Below, piece by piece: positions 1-11,761 of a stretch of 64,000 bases of DNA. Source of the stretch: Torreya grandis (taxonomy: Eukaryota > Streptophyta > Pinopsida > Cupressales > Taxaceae). Location of the stretch: positions 186,001 to 250,000 of the forward strand of contig JARHVA010008413.1 in assembly GCA_037957365.1 (NCBI GenBank), read 5' to 3'. The translations under genes were made by a program, and so were the position numbers. How positions within the stretch are numbered: the first letter of the stretch is position 1; the number at the start of each line of letters is the position of its first letter. The notes under the pieces were generated by a model. The model made no database searches, had not been told where the DNA came from, and saw only the letters and a program-made list of their open reading frames with translations.

Positions 1-650
1 GTAGGTAAAAACTGGCATCAGCTAGAGAAACTGACGTTGGTAGGGTGGCATTCGCATGGAACTGACTTTAGTCAGGTGCAGACTAAGATGTGACTGGCAT
101 CGGTCACTGAGATGGATTTTGGGCAGACAACAAGCTGTCAAGGAGTCTCAAGTGCCCATATGGAGGACTGAAAGGGTAAGTAAGCCTCAAATTCAACATT
201 TCCCTTCTTTACACTACTTGTTACTCACTGATGGTCAATAACTAGGAAGTTTTTAAAGAAGCAGAGCAGGTAGATCCAGGAAATAGTGGGAGCTTGGCAT
301 GTATGAAGAATGTGATTCCTTGGAGAAGAACCAAATAGGAGTTTTTTGGTGGAGTTGCCAGCCAGAAGAAAGCACTGAGAGACAAATGGATTTTAAGGAT
401 GAAAAAGAGTGGAAATGGACATGTGAGACAGTAGGCCAGAGTATATGGTCTTGAGTAAGCTGCAGGACAATGGAGGTTTGACCATTATGTTTCTCTTTAC
501 CAGGTTGGATAATATTAGCTGCATTATCCTATTACTATATTGTGTGCTTGTTGCAGAGTTACATATACAGGGGTGTTACTAAACTAAAGGTAAAGCTAGT
601 TTAGAAGTGTGTCATGAGGAATCTGGGAGCAACAAGATTCTTTGGCATGA
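1..650. other. Unassigned, probably decayed copia pol with short motif cluster
   Basis: No convincing protein is readable. The first 130 bases and the stretch 1170-1310 both hold several short related words such as TGGCATCAG and ACTGACGTTGG in both orientations. The 61-codon ORF at 56 resembles no protein I know. Confidence 0.4.
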
Positions 651-1160
651 GTGTGTTCTAGGGGCATGGAAGGTCATAGGTTGACTTTGTTTCAGGATGA
701 TTATGTGAAACCAGTTAGCACACCGATGGTTGGACAGTTCTATGAACAGTGTCTTGATTCACATAATGAGGTTGAGTACGTGTGTACTAAACTTGGGTTT
801 TTCCCAAGTAGTGGGAGCTGTCAGAAAGTTTGGAGCCAATCTAGAAAAGAAGCACTAGAGGGCAGTTTAGTGGATTCTTAGGTATTTGAGAGGGACCAAC
901 AGCAGGTGCGCATGCTATGCAGGGTCAAGTTTCTTTTCTACATGGTTTGTAGATGTGGATGTGGTAGGTGATTTGGATGATAGGAGGTTCACCACAAGAT
1001 TTGTGGTGGTTGGTCTTCAAGAGTGATTTTGAAGATGGATACATAGCCAAGATATAAACTAGATGATGTATAGGTATATGTACAGTTGCAGTTGTTTACC
1101 TCCAAGTGGGAGATTTTTAGGTTGTGGAGCTAAAAGCTTCAACCAATGCAAACATGGAGG
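651..1160 (+). pseudogene. Ty1/copia RT end and RNase H, decayed
   Basis: This is the C-terminal part of a copia polyprotein. In an intact element it copies the RNA and removes the RNA strand. Near 705-735 a frame reads KPVSTPM followed by a Gly-Gln-Phe, which matches the copia KPV(S/N)TPL(A)xHF segment after RT. At 871-900 the frame reads WILRYLRGTN, a hallmark just before RNase H. At 943-1015 it reads FVDVDVVGDLDDRR, matching the copia (V)DADYAGDxDxRxST RNase H core with several substitutions. Frameshifts separate these blocks and no long ORF survives. The copia LTR starts about 200 bases downstream. The region upstream of 651 should hold more of the same RT, but I could not read it. Family assignment is fairly firm; exact borders are not. 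Confidence 0.7.
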
Positions 1161-1321
1161 AGGTTTTTGAGTTCTAGGCTATCGGCATCAGTAGAGTATA
1201 GTGCAGAAGGCAACTGACATTGGCACGTGTGAACTAAAAGGAAATTGGCATCAATAGGAGTCGACCAACGTTGGCCACCTCCAGGTAGATAGGGACTGAT
1301 GTTGGTTGCCTGTGTGGTCTA

Positions 1322-1350
1322 GAACTATTCATTGCATGAATAGTTAGTTC
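1322..1350. repeat. Short hairpin just upstream of copia LTR
   Basis: The 9-bp arms ACTATTCAT and ATGAATAGT are separated by three bases, and GAA/TTC lie outside them after a 3-base bulge. It lies about 20 bases before the LTR start. It could be chance or a remnant of a 3' untranslated structure. Confidence 0.45.
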
Positions 1351-1369
1351 GTTAAACTGAGTGTTTACA

Positions 1370-1985
1370 TGTTGAGGGATAATTATAGTCTCGAGCTACG
1401 GATCTAATTATTGTAAATTAGAAGTCTAAGTTATTATTTAGTATGGGAGTTATTTATAGACCCATTGGCATGTATTGTAATTAGTGAAAAGAAAGGAAGG
1501 CAAGGAAGTTCCTTCCACAAGTGTAAGATCATTGATTTGTAGGTTGTTTCAAGATCAAGGAGAAGATCTACATGGTAAGTTAGATCAGTTTGAATTGCAG
1601 GTTGTTGCAAGCTCATGGGAGATCTACTTGAAGTACTTTGAGTACTTGTGTACTGGCAGGGTTATTACTGACCAGTTGGAGGTGAACACCAATTCTGTGT
1701 GTGAGTTGTGTGTTGGGACCATTTTTGGTAGGAGAGTGAACTCTTGATTGAGAATATCTATACACTTGAGGTGTGGGAATCCTCTGAGAGGTGTGGAGAA
1801 GAAGTGGCATCTTCTTTATTGTATTTTCTTTCTGTAGGAGTATTAATACAAGATAGTGTATTGTCTCTCATATTCTGTGCTATGTGTGAATTCTAGTTAC
1901 TTGTTCAATCTGGTATAATTCTGTGTTTAGTTGCTTATAAGAAAAGTAATCAATTGTGCTCTTATTGAGGAGCAAAATCCTAACA
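1370..1985 (+). mobile_element. Ty1/copia LTR (616 bp)
   Basis: The segment begins TGTTGAGGGA, a typical copia LTR start, and ends CCTAACA. A primer-binding-site match follows two bases later, which fixes the right border and the plus orientation. The interior is AT-rich with runs typical of a promoter/terminator region. No second copy is present in the window, so it is one LTR only. The PBS marks it as a 5' LTR, yet copia RNase H lies directly upstream, which would suit a 3' LTR. The arrangement may be a tandem copia array or two elements side by side. Confidence 0.72.
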
Positions 1986-1987
1986 AG

Positions 1988-1999
1988 TGGAATCAGAGC
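1988..1999 (+). other. Primer binding site, initiator tRNA-Met type
   Basis: TGGAATCAGAGC differs by one base from the standard plant copia PBS TGGTATCAGAGC, complementary to the 3' end of initiator tRNA-Met. It sits two bases after the LTR end, the usual spacing. Confidence 0.75.
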
Positions 2000-4170
2000 T
2001 ACTTGTTGTTCTAGATTCCCCAACATAACTCCCATTGTGATGCACCTCTCAATGGTGATTCACATAAATGGTGGTTGTCAAGGTAACCTAGGACCCACCA
2101 TTTCTACTTGGATTATTGATAACCCATAGAGCTATGATCTTGTTACAGTTGGTTACCTCCTTACTAGTGAGATGAAAAATGCAACCAAGTATCATGAAAT
2201 CATTAATTCTTTGACTAATCGTAATGTGTTAGGAATTTTCTATGTGTATTTAATCTTCAACTCACTCTTATCCATGTCTTAGCTCATCAGTGCATGGTCC
2301 ATCTTTAGCTCTGAGTTTCTCCCCCTCTTCAAGGTGGTGCATGATTTTCTCTCCTTTAAGGATGTCTAATTCACCCATATACTTCATAAGGGGAATACTA
2401 GGGATAACACCTTAGTGAATGTCATTATAGATTTTAAAATTTGATTTGATATCAATTATGCCCCTTCTTCACAAGAGCTAGAGATGGAGTTGGATTTTGG
2501 ATTACATAACAACTATACTCTCACCTATGGATCGCACTATCAACTTCTTCCACTACCATCCTTATCTGGTAATTATAGGTAATGTTCTATTTTATCTTTT
2601 TAGTTCTTACTTTATTTTTATTTTTTGTGGCTTTTAGGTATTGTACAACACTCCTTATTCATTCAAACACCAACTTCTTGTACCTTGAGGGCATATGTAA
2701 TCATGCTTCCTATGGCCCTACTCCTTATGATTACACATCATCTCATGTGAAGAATAACAAGCATAGTTATCTCACTTCAAGGCATATTCCACTTGATTTG
2801 AAATTTATTTCATCACACTTTCATCCCCTATACATTTTTATCACATCTCAAACCTTTTGCATGCCAGACAGGCTCTTTAATCACCTTTTGGGGCCCTTCC
2901 AGAGGCCTATTAACCACCTAGAGTAGCCATTTGACCTAGGCCATGGATTAGGATGGAAAATTTTACCTTATGCCATATGTTTCCTTTATAAAATCCATGG
3001 CCTAGGTTGTGACCTAGGTAGAACATGCAAAAAGGCCCTTTTTGGGCCCAAATAGGTAGAAATTGCTAGTTTTTGGCCTTTTGGTGGATTAGGGTTGAGA
3101 TATATGTCATTTTATCATTTATTTGAGAATTTATCTTCTCTTTCTCCTATATTATTGATTTTATCTTCTCACTTGATCATCACACTCAAATCTTGGCTAC
3201 CTTCTTAAATCACACTTGGTTATTGCTTAACACACTTAGCTTTCATTATGATAGAGGATGCCCTACTATTATACAACTTATCTTGGTGATTCACATTGAT
3301 CTCTACAGTGTTCCTAAATCTTGTGGGTTTCTCCTAGATCCCTCAATAATCCATTTCACCTATTCTTGTGCTTATTCAACTGGCTCTCTCTCAATTGACA
3401 GATTCTCTTTCACCTCTTCCATAACTTTTGGCTCTTGGTTTGGACTCAGCTCGCACATAGCTTGATTCTCTTCCTCTCCTATTTCCTAGCTTGGATAATC
3501 AGTTGGTAGAAAGTATGCATAGTTCTTTTGAGTTTGATATGAGGTTGCTTTTATATGCAAATTGAAATTCTTATTTGTTTAGAATAGTATACATGTTAGG
3601 GTTTAAATGTTTTAGTGATTTAGCTTGTTTAGGGCATTATCTAAGATAGTTTTTGAAGTTTATTGAATTTATACATATTAAGAATATCTTCATTTCTTGA
3701 AATATCTTCCATTATATGGTATTATTTCATTGGAAACATTTCTCATTACATAGTAGAATTTTAAATGCTCAAAATAGTTTATATAATTTGCATAAACAAT
3801 ATACTCTCTTATTAAACTGTAAAATTGCATTATTAGGAAACAAAAGTGTTAAAAGTAAAGAGTTAGCTCGAATTTATATTAGGAATTCTCTTTTACCCTT
3901 TCTTGAAAACATCTTTACTTATTAAAACTCTTTAATTTGGCCTGAAAGTGCCTTTTATTTTAAGTTTACACATTACTTCATAGCTATCTTTATTCTACAT
4001 TATCATTTCGACAATTTGTATGCAAATAGTTTTCTAGTCTTAGATAATTGATTTACTAAGGTTATTACCCTTAGAGATACCTACATCCTTTATGTGTTTT
4101 ATCATGATATCCCTAACCTAGTTTACAAGTCTATCTATATCTTAGAACAAGCCAACAAACTAGATAGCCA
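2000..4170. other. Unassigned AT-rich stretch
   Basis: I found no recognisable protein or LTR pair. Several ORFs of 60-114 codons (for example at 2582-2926, plus strand) have no family resemblance and read like chance ORFs in T-rich DNA. After the PBS one would expect copia gag, but none is readable. The left end of the gypsy gag fragment at 4171 may continue a little into this stretch. Confidence 0.4.
2935..3006. repeat. 12-bp perfect inverted repeat
   Basis: CCTAGGCCATGG at 2935-2946 is mirrored exactly by CCATGGCCTAGG at 2995-3006, 48 bases apart. A third GACCTAGG follows at 3011. Each arm is made of two 6-base palindromes, so single-strand folding is possible. No function is evident. Confidence 0.6.
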
Positions 4171-4790
4171 CTATAGATCTCTTGTAGCCCATAGAAGCCT
4201 TGAGCCTTCTAGCCTTATAATTATTTGTTTAAGTACCTTGGGTAGCCCCCACCCCCTAACAAACACTAGTGGTTCCATTAAAATTCTTGGATCTACAAAT
4301 TCAACAAAGATAGGCATATGAAAGGACTTATGAGAGAATGGAGGACTAGTTTCATGGGGAACCAACTCTTATTCGATGGGGGATTTATCAAAGATGGGGG
4401 GACCATGGAAGATGGATGTGGTGTCTTGACCTTGGATTGGAAATATAAGATTTTTATCATGATAAAAAATGGAATCTTGGCATACCTCTTCTTATTCACC
4501 CATGTATGTAGATTCATCTAATTTATTATTGATTTCAATGTCACCCCAGTTGATGAGGTCTTGTGTGTAGTTTTTAAAATTACAAAATTGAGTAACGATA
4601 TGCCCCAAAGTTCAATGATATATATAATATTGGTTGTATTTATACCAATATGGCTTAGGCTTGACAAGATTAATATGTTGTATGTGTGGATAGACCATCA
4701 TTCCATTGGCAACGAGCTAGTGGAAGAGGGCTTCTAATGATATAAGAGGAGAAATATATGGGATCTCTTCACTTCATCACTTGGATTCAT
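4171..4790 (-). pseudogene. Ty3/gypsy gag C-terminus with zinc-like motif
   Basis: Read on the minus strand from about 4760 downwards, the frame gives ALFHQLVANGMMVYP, then YYIYH with LGH and QFCNFKN, then QDLINWGDIEI. This matches the gypsy gag zinc segment C-x2-H-x4-H-x4-C followed by a (I/L)xDLIxxGxI helix, with the first Cys replaced by Tyr. In an intact element this part binds the RNA genome. The frame continues to about 4171 with at least two stops. The fragment ends at the LTR of Element 1, which suggests that Element 1 jumped into an older gypsy element. I could not find the N-terminal half beyond 19428. Confidence 0.65.
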
Positions 4791-4796
4791 AAACAT

Positions 4797-6018
4797 TGTG
4801 TATGAAATTAGAAACACATCATGTCTATAAATCAATCCTAGATCAGATGAGATATATCACACCTACACTTCTAATTAGGGGTATACAACTATTAAGCAAG
4901 AGCATGACCAATGTGAGGATCCACTAGCCCTGATTAGGGGATCACTTATCACAACACACATTGTTAGGAAGGGTTACAAAGCCTAAAATCTAACACAATT
5001 GCACAAAAACCCTAAAAGAGGCCTATGATTTAATATTTCACTAATCTAATAATAAGAAAATTAAATCTAATCTAGTGCTCACCAAAGCTTGTGGCATAAA
5101 GTTGGGGTTAGAAATAAAATAAAAATAAACAACTAAACTAAACATGTATAGGAGACATATACTCATGCCAATGCATACAAAATCCTAATACATGGAAGAG
5201 AAGAATACAAATACACTATCTATCTACTCTTACAAAGGAGGAATAAAGTTAGGAATACTTATATTTGAAGATGAACCTATCGAGCCTTAATCTCCCCCTT
5301 GGTCAAGGTGATTTGCAAGAGATTATCATTGTATGTAAGGATAACTAAGATAAATCAGCTCTAGGCTACACAACCTATCTAATCATCCAAAATACTTATC
5401 CACAAGATGAGATCCAGAGCTCCAAAGAAATTACTTAACCCTAATGCTTTATTCCTAAATTAGAATGGTTAATAGGCAGATGTTCAATTGCACTTCTTTG
5501 CTTAATTTTTCTCTCTTTCTTACAAATGGTTATAATGAGCTTGTATAAATAGGTATATCTTACCCTAAAACCTAAAAATATGTTAGTTGTACTAGGCTGA
5601 CTTAGTTGACCTAGTGTGTTTTTAGGGCTAACTCACTAGGTTTGTGTTAGGTCAGTCGAGAGGCCAATAAACCAAAAGAGAAAAAAGTCCCTAAAATGTA
5701 CTAGGTTGACCTAGTTGACTTAGTACAACTGATAGGTAAAAAGGATGATAAGGCAATAGATGAGGGATAAACCATAAAAAGTGATAGGAATGGATAGAAC
5801 TAATAAGAATAAGCCTAGGGTTCATGATTTTAAGAGGCTAGTGCGTAGATGGTAAGTGGCAAAAGAAACAATAATCTTATGAAGAACCAATGGTCTCCCC
5901 ACCCCTTTCTTGGTGTACCCCTTAAGGCATGAAATTAGAGATATTGAGAATTTATAGGTTCCTACAAGATACAAAGTGTCAGTAAGTGATACTAGTTTAA
6001 AAATATTATGTGTATACA
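4797..6018 (-). mobile_element. Element 1 3' LTR (left copy)
   Basis: It starts TGTGTATG and ends TGTATACA, and is collinear with 18208-19428 over its whole length, including the block from CATCATGTC near the left end to CTACAAGATACAAAGTGTC near the right end. Many single-base differences separate the copies, so insertion is old. Two 25-bp W-box palindromes lie at 5591 and 5700. Confidence 0.85.
5591..5724. promoter_or_regulatory. Two inverted W-box palindromes in left LTR
   Basis: The 25-mers at 5591-5615 and 5700-5724 follow the pattern ACTAGGTTGACC, one base, GGTCAACCTAGT. They stand at offsets 794 and 903 in the LTR, matching offsets 792 and 902 in the right LTR. TTGACC is the core bound by plant WRKY factors; binding here is inferred. 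Confidence 0.6.
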
Positions 6019-6031
6019 TATGCCCTAGTTG
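6019..6031 (-). other. Polypurine tract of Element 1, decayed
   Basis: Directly inside the left LTR, the minus strand reads ACTAGGGCATA before the LTR start. Position and G-run match the PPTs of Elements A and B, where the run is purer. It primes plus-strand synthesis in intact elements. Confidence 0.45.
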
Positions 6032-7289
6032 AAGCTCATTACGTGTCATGTAAGTGCAACATGAGATGGTGATTTAGAATAGAACATGATAACACACAAT
6101 GTTGATGCTAAGTAAAGTGTAGTAAGAAAAAAATAAGATAAATGAAAAGATAGAACTAAAAAATACATACCTTTAAATTACCTTAGTGTCATAGATAAAG
6201 AAGTAAATTGTAAGAAATGTGAAGGTGTCTAATGTATAGTACACTAGGTGAACTTATATAAGTTAGTGCAAAAGTAGCCAAAAAACATTTTTTTTGGAAG
6301 ATATACATATGATATTGGAAAATAATCTCTATGTCATCATTAATCTAACACATTTTATGGTTTGTAAAATGGATGAGCAGAAACAAAGATAGAGATAAAA
6401 TAAGGAATCTGCCTGAAAATAAATGAAAGAAGTGAGTTGTTAAAAAGTGTTTTAAATAGGGAAAAATATAATTCATTTTATATTTTGAATTGTGGAGAAG
6501 AGGAAAAAGATATTTGAGATTAAACATGGTTAGGATGGCAAGAGGACAACATGCTAGATGAGGAGGACACCCAATGGCAGCAACAAGTGCACTATAGGTA
6601 TGTAACTATGGATCTCAAACTGGTTTTTGAAATTTGTATTGAATGAAGTGAATTTTTGATAAAATTTTATTTTAAGTATTTGTACATGATAAAATTGAAC
6701 AAAATTAGATTCTAAGGGTATCAAATAGGAAGACATAAAATGGGTTTGAAAGGATTAGGAAGAAAATGAGTGAAATGCACATTTTGAAAAAAATGTACTG
6801 GTTTGGCACATAAAATATACTAGGTCAACTAGGTTGACCTAGTAGGATAAAATAGGGTAGGATCCATATGGTTAACCTAGAGTAATTTGTAGGTTGAAAA
6901 ACTATAATGAAGTTGTCACCTAGTCTATAAGGGCCAGAATGAAAACTTGATACTAGGGAAGGGAAGATAAGAGGATTGACTTAATTTGAAGTCAAATAAG
7001 ATAAAACTAGGAAAAATTTGGTCAAAATAGGTTGACCAAAGAACCAGAATAAGAATGGAAAAGCATGAACAAAGACAAAAGAGGTTTAGAATGACCCAAA
7101 ATGACCAAAAGAGGACAAGAGGGACCAAGTAGGCTAGAAATATGATAAAATGAATAGGGTAAAAGCAATTAAGCTTGTTTTGTGATTAAAATTGTAAAAA
7201 GAATGTATTGTGATTAAAAATGACATGGAAGAACTAATAAATCCTTTATTATTTCTTGGTTGTAGAGATGACTGAGATTTTAGAGGTTG
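6032..7289. other. Element 1 internal non-coding, one palindrome
   Basis: No protein is readable on either strand. One W-box palindrome lies at 6819-6843. Near 7265 the sequence TTATTTCTTGGTTGTAG followed by AG looks like a plant 3' splice site just ahead of the PMD frame, so this stretch may contain an intron or leader of that gene. Confidence 0.4.
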
Positions 7290-8215
7290 GTGGATGTGTC
7301 TTGGTTGTTAGATTTATTGGATAGATTATTAGATGGAGATCAAGCTAGACTGACAGTCGTAGATCTAAGAGGTATAGATGATATGTGTAGAATCCACCTT
7401 AGTGCTGACCTATTAATCATGTTCCTAGGATGATAAGTATGAATGACTAACACCTTTAGATGGGAGGTAGATGGGGATGTGATAGAGGTAGATATCACAC
7501 TATAAGATGTTCATGCCATCCTTGAGCTACCCATAGTAGGAGCACCAGTGACCACAAGGATACTAAATAGCTTAGATGAGAAGAGAGCCTTAGAAATGTG
7601 GGCTAAAGGCTTAGAGATGATACTGAGAGGATGGAGGGTCAATATGGATGATGTGTATACATCATAGATTCTAGACCTCTAGAAGGTGGTGATAGGCCTT
7701 GTGATACAGTGAGTGATCTATCATAAGTTGAGCAATAAGGTACCACTATATGTGGTATCCATGATCAAGATGATGCTAAAAGAATGAATAATATAAAATC
7801 TAGGCTCTATCATCTAGGTCTAGCTCATACATGATCTATTTGAGATGTTGGTTATTGGGTAGAAGACTATGGGACCAATCATACTATTGACAACATGGAT
7901 ATATGAGATATTTACCGTGTATCATCCAACAAGGTTACCCCATGCAATTGATGATAGGTCACCTCAAGTGTAGAGATGGAGAGAGGACCAGGTATGTCCC
8001 ACATGTCAGTGCTATAGTTAGTGAGATGCATGAACATAGTGTGGCAGCCATATGGGCACATAATAGCTACATGGGTGAGCTGGCACATAGTGACACTAGT
8101 GATAGAGAGGAGAGAGGTGGTCAAACACTATACATGGTGGAGAGAGCCACATCTAATGGCATGGGTGTTAGGATAGATGGGATTACCTTATCTAGTGACA
8201 TTGATACTGATGCCT
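7290..8215 (+). pseudogene. Antisense plant mobile domain (PMD) gene, decayed
   Basis: A single plus-strand frame runs from 7290 to about 7990 without a frameshift but with some thirteen stops. It reads GIDDMCRIHLSADLLIMFLG, then TNTFRWEVDGDVIEVDITL, DVHAILELPIVGAPV, SNKVPLYVVSMIKMMLKE, NLGSII, and LLTTWIYEIFTVYHP with RWRE close behind. This order fits the PMD (aminotransferase-like) family: THTFxxxxGExTxTLxDVxxLLGLPxxGxxV, xYLPLLxD, WGSAxLAxLY, LxxWxYExFxxxRP, RW. After one frameshift near 8000 a second frame gives NIVWQPYGH, like the W-x-P-Y of PMD C-termini. PMD proteins act in silencing and are often carried by transposons. The gene lies antisense to gag, between protease and 3' LTR. Borders are approximate; family call is by eye. 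Confidence 0.6.
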
Positions 8216-10087
8216 AATTAGTAGGATCAGAATATGAAGGAGCCATGAGGGAGTAGAAGACTCAAACCACTAATAGTGAGGCTAATAATGAGGCCATGTC
8301 AAGAGTGACTATGGACTGGTTGAGCATGATGAGGGGAAAAAGAGGAGGTAGAGGAGGTAGCGATACTAGATGTGCCACTACTAGCCCCATAGTGAGATGA
8401 TTAGTGACCACCAAGGACATGACAATGATAGAGACAAGAAAGAGTGGAGCCTATAGACATCTTGGATGACCCTATAAATGATCTAAAGGAGATGATAGAG
8501 GTTGAGATGGACACAAGCCATGATAGTTAAGTTTGAGCTGAGGAGGTGACCTAATGAGTAGGTACTAAGAGGTCACATAGATAGGGAGATTATGCTAGGT
8601 GATTACGTAGATGGTGATATTAAAGGAGTTGAGACACAGATAGGTATAAGAATGGTTTAATTATTTCTTAAGTTTTTATTTTAAATAGAGATAAATAGAT
8701 AAATATTATGAGATATGATAGTGATCTAATATCCATTTGATGTGATTTTTTAGGCATACCTAAGGATGAGAAGGAGATATTGTGGTCCATTTTGAGGGGA
8801 GAAATCCATGATGTCTTGGATAGGGCTTTGTAGCATACAACCCCATAACACTAGAGGATCTAAGTGTACCATCTACCCCAGCTCAGGTGAGTTGGTTCAG
8901 ATTAGCTAGCAAGGTTAATAAAGCATATACAAGCATAGAGAGAGGATGTAGACACTAGTAGAGATGGGTGCAGGGGAGAGGTAGGCCTATAAATCTATAA
9001 TATACTATAAAGATACACATTTAGATATGGTGACATAGATGATGTAGGCATATATAGTGATGCAGACTCAACTAACACAGGGACATACAATGACTTAGGC
9101 TGAGTTGGTGTAGGCCTAGGTATAGATAAAATACCTATAGAAATAGGTAGAGGGATTGAGATCTTGGAATACCTTATTATAGTGTACTATTTGAATGAGT
9201 CATATTGAGGCCTCAGTTGTTAGTATGGCTAGGATATGAGATAGACAAAATGGAGCACAGTCCTAGAGTTGAGGCATTGTATATGGTGTTATATTTTTTA
9301 TCAAACTTATGGTATATATATATTATGTATCATTTTGACTTATTGGTATTGGATGCATATGTTATCTTTATGATGATTGTGTTTGTGGATGCTTTGGATA
9401 TATTTCTTTTTATCACATGTATTTAGCTTTGTTGTATATGTTATAATAAATATATGTGGTGTGGTTTCTTTTCTAGCATTATGTGGGACACATGCATGGT
9501 TAAAAAGAAATAGGTGAAAAAACTTAGAAAAATATAATCAATCAAAAATGCACTACACATTAGTTCAATTTGGGAAATGTGTAATAAAAAAAATGACTAA
9601 GTATAAAGAACTAATAAAATGGCAAACAAAATGGTAAAAGGATATTTGTTTTTAAACCAATGTGAAACATTTTTGCACCAAATTAAAACAAGTAAATCGA
9701 TACTAAATATCATGTTGGAAAGTATGACAATAATGTAATAAAATGGAAGGTATGTAAAATGGCACACATGGTCATAAAAACAAATCAAATTAAGTTAATC
9801 AATTATACTATTTCACAATGGGAAGTATAAAAGAAAAAAAATTGAAAAAAAATGGTCTTAAATTTATCATACTAATCAAGATGGGAAGTATGAGAAATTC
9901 AAGAAACGGTTGTACTCTTACATGCACTCATGAAATAAGAAGATAAAAGATGAAAGAAAAATGAAGTAAGCATAAAACATACTAATTCAAGCTAAGAAGC
10001 ATGTCTATGATGTGTAACCTCATAATCAATTGAATCTTATCTCATATTTGACACATGTAATTTGGATGGTGACTTGATTATTGGAAA
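8216..10087. other. Non-coding remainder around the PMD gene
   Basis: No further protein is recognised. The plus-strand stretch 8643-8752 looks intron-like: it starts GTATAAGAATGG, is AT-rich, and ends in TGATTTTTTAG. Readable codons on either side (for example near 8753-8830) may be later PMD exons, but I cannot confirm a match. Confidence 0.35.
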
Positions 10088-10410
10088 AAATTTGTGAGGA
10101 GAGTCAGGTCCTATCCACGATCTTACACTGCAACTCAAAAAATAAAATCCCAAGGGGCGATAAATCAAAATTGGTAAATAGAAGGATATGGTAGGATAAA
10201 ATATGGTGATTTTGTGAGGAGTGTTAGGTCCTATCCACAATCTTACACTACAACTCACAAAATAGAAACCCATGAGGGATGCCAAAATAACATTGGCAAG
10301 TAAAAAGGTAAGTAATGGTAAATCAAGGATGTGGGTAATAAGATGAAAAAGGTGGTAATTTATGAGGGATGTTGGGTCCTATCCATGGTCTTACAGAGCA
10401 ACTCACAAAT
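10088..10410. repeat. Three tandem hairpin repeats
   Basis: Units at 10089-10145, 10209-10263 and 10358-10410 share GTGAGG...AGGTCCTATCCA...TCTTACA...CAACTCACAAA. In the middle unit the ends ATTTTGTGAG and CTCACAAAAT are perfect complements, with AGTGT/ACACT inside, so each unit can fold into a stem-loop. Spacing is about 120 and 149 bases. They lie between protease and 3' LTR, where Tat-type elements often carry short tandem repeats. Confidence 0.75.
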
Positions 10411-11761
10411 GAAATCCCATGAGGAGTGATTAGTAAGCAAAAAAAATTTCCCAAGAGGAAATCTAAAGGAAAAGGAATGAAAAGGGAGTGTAAAAATCAA
10501 GACTTATACATATTATGAGAAGACCTTAGTAGGCAAGATGCATACTAAAGACATGAGAAGACACTAAGTGACTAGTGGTTATCTATATATAAAGGAAACC
10601 TGCTTACTATAGACACAAAGCTTTATATGAAAACAAGTGTGCTACTAAGATCAACTCATGAAGGTATATTGGTAGAAGGAAAAGTAAAATGGACCTACCT
10701 TCTCATGACATGTTCCCTACTCCTTAGGACCCCTTATAGAGCTATCGATCTACTACAAAGATTGGGTACTTGCATGAGAAATTAGGTATCACTAAAATAT
10801 TTCTTTTTATTCTCCTCTTCTAATCTACTAGCCTACTCTACCCCAAAGGACCTCAACTCTATCATGAGGCCAACTATGGAGTTTGAGCTTCAACTAGAAG
10901 AATGAGATGTGCTTTAAATCACATCTTTTAGTGTGATTTGACTTTTAATAATATTCAATATTTTTGCCTTTTGATATCATTTCCTTTTGTTTAAATAATT
11001 TGGATTTTAACTTTATTTTGAAGTATTTTTAAGATTCCTCCTCCATATAGATTTAAAATGACCAATCATGAAAGAGATAGTGATACACATGAATGAGCTA
11101 TAGGATAAGGATAAAGGAAGCTAAGTAACCCAAGACAAAAGAATGACTAAGACACTTATGATTGATAATGAACTAGCATGTGATCTCAAATATCAACCAT
11201 CTATATGCATAGTTTATGGAAATAGAGGAAAGAAAAAAGGAAATAATAATGAGAAATATTGCTTGCTAACTGATCACATGTTGATAGAAAATAATAACCA
11301 AAGGGAATACGGTGGGTATAACCAAGTCACCATGACAACTATCTATGAAAAATAAAGATAAGAAAGCAATCAATCATAAAGACATAAGAAGAGAGTTTTG
11401 AGAAAAACTCCAAAGGAAAAGAGAGCAATGATAAGGGAAAATAACCATGATAAAGAAAATACAATCATATGCAAAATGTAGAATGATAACATAAACAAAT
11501 TATAATAGAACAAGAAAGAGAATCATGATATAAGATAATCAAGAATTTGACATAGTGTCAAATGATATAATTAGATAGATAAAAATATGATTGGAGCACA
11601 TGTCTAATCCAAATATAAATGTGAAAGCACCATGCATGTGCTCATAAATATTAGTAAATATATCCATACACATTATCCAATACATCAGACAAGTCTCTAT
11701 GAAGGTGTATACATATTGTTGCTAAGGTTTCATCAATCTTCAATGAATACTAGGCAAATAA
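10411..11761. other. No recognisable feature
   Basis: Purine-rich AT-rich DNA inside Element 1. The plus ORF at 11143-11355 has no family resemblance. RT or integrase would be expected here in a complete gypsy element, but I see no trace of YxDD, RNase H or integrase motifs on either strand. Confidence 0.4.

Noticed and set aside
2582..2926. 114-codon plus-strand ORF
   Set aside because: Low-complexity, T-rich start and no family resemblance; a chance ORF.
10088..10410. CRISPR-like array
   Set aside because: Only three imperfect units of unequal spacing in a plant retrotransposon; hairpin tandem repeat, not CRISPR.
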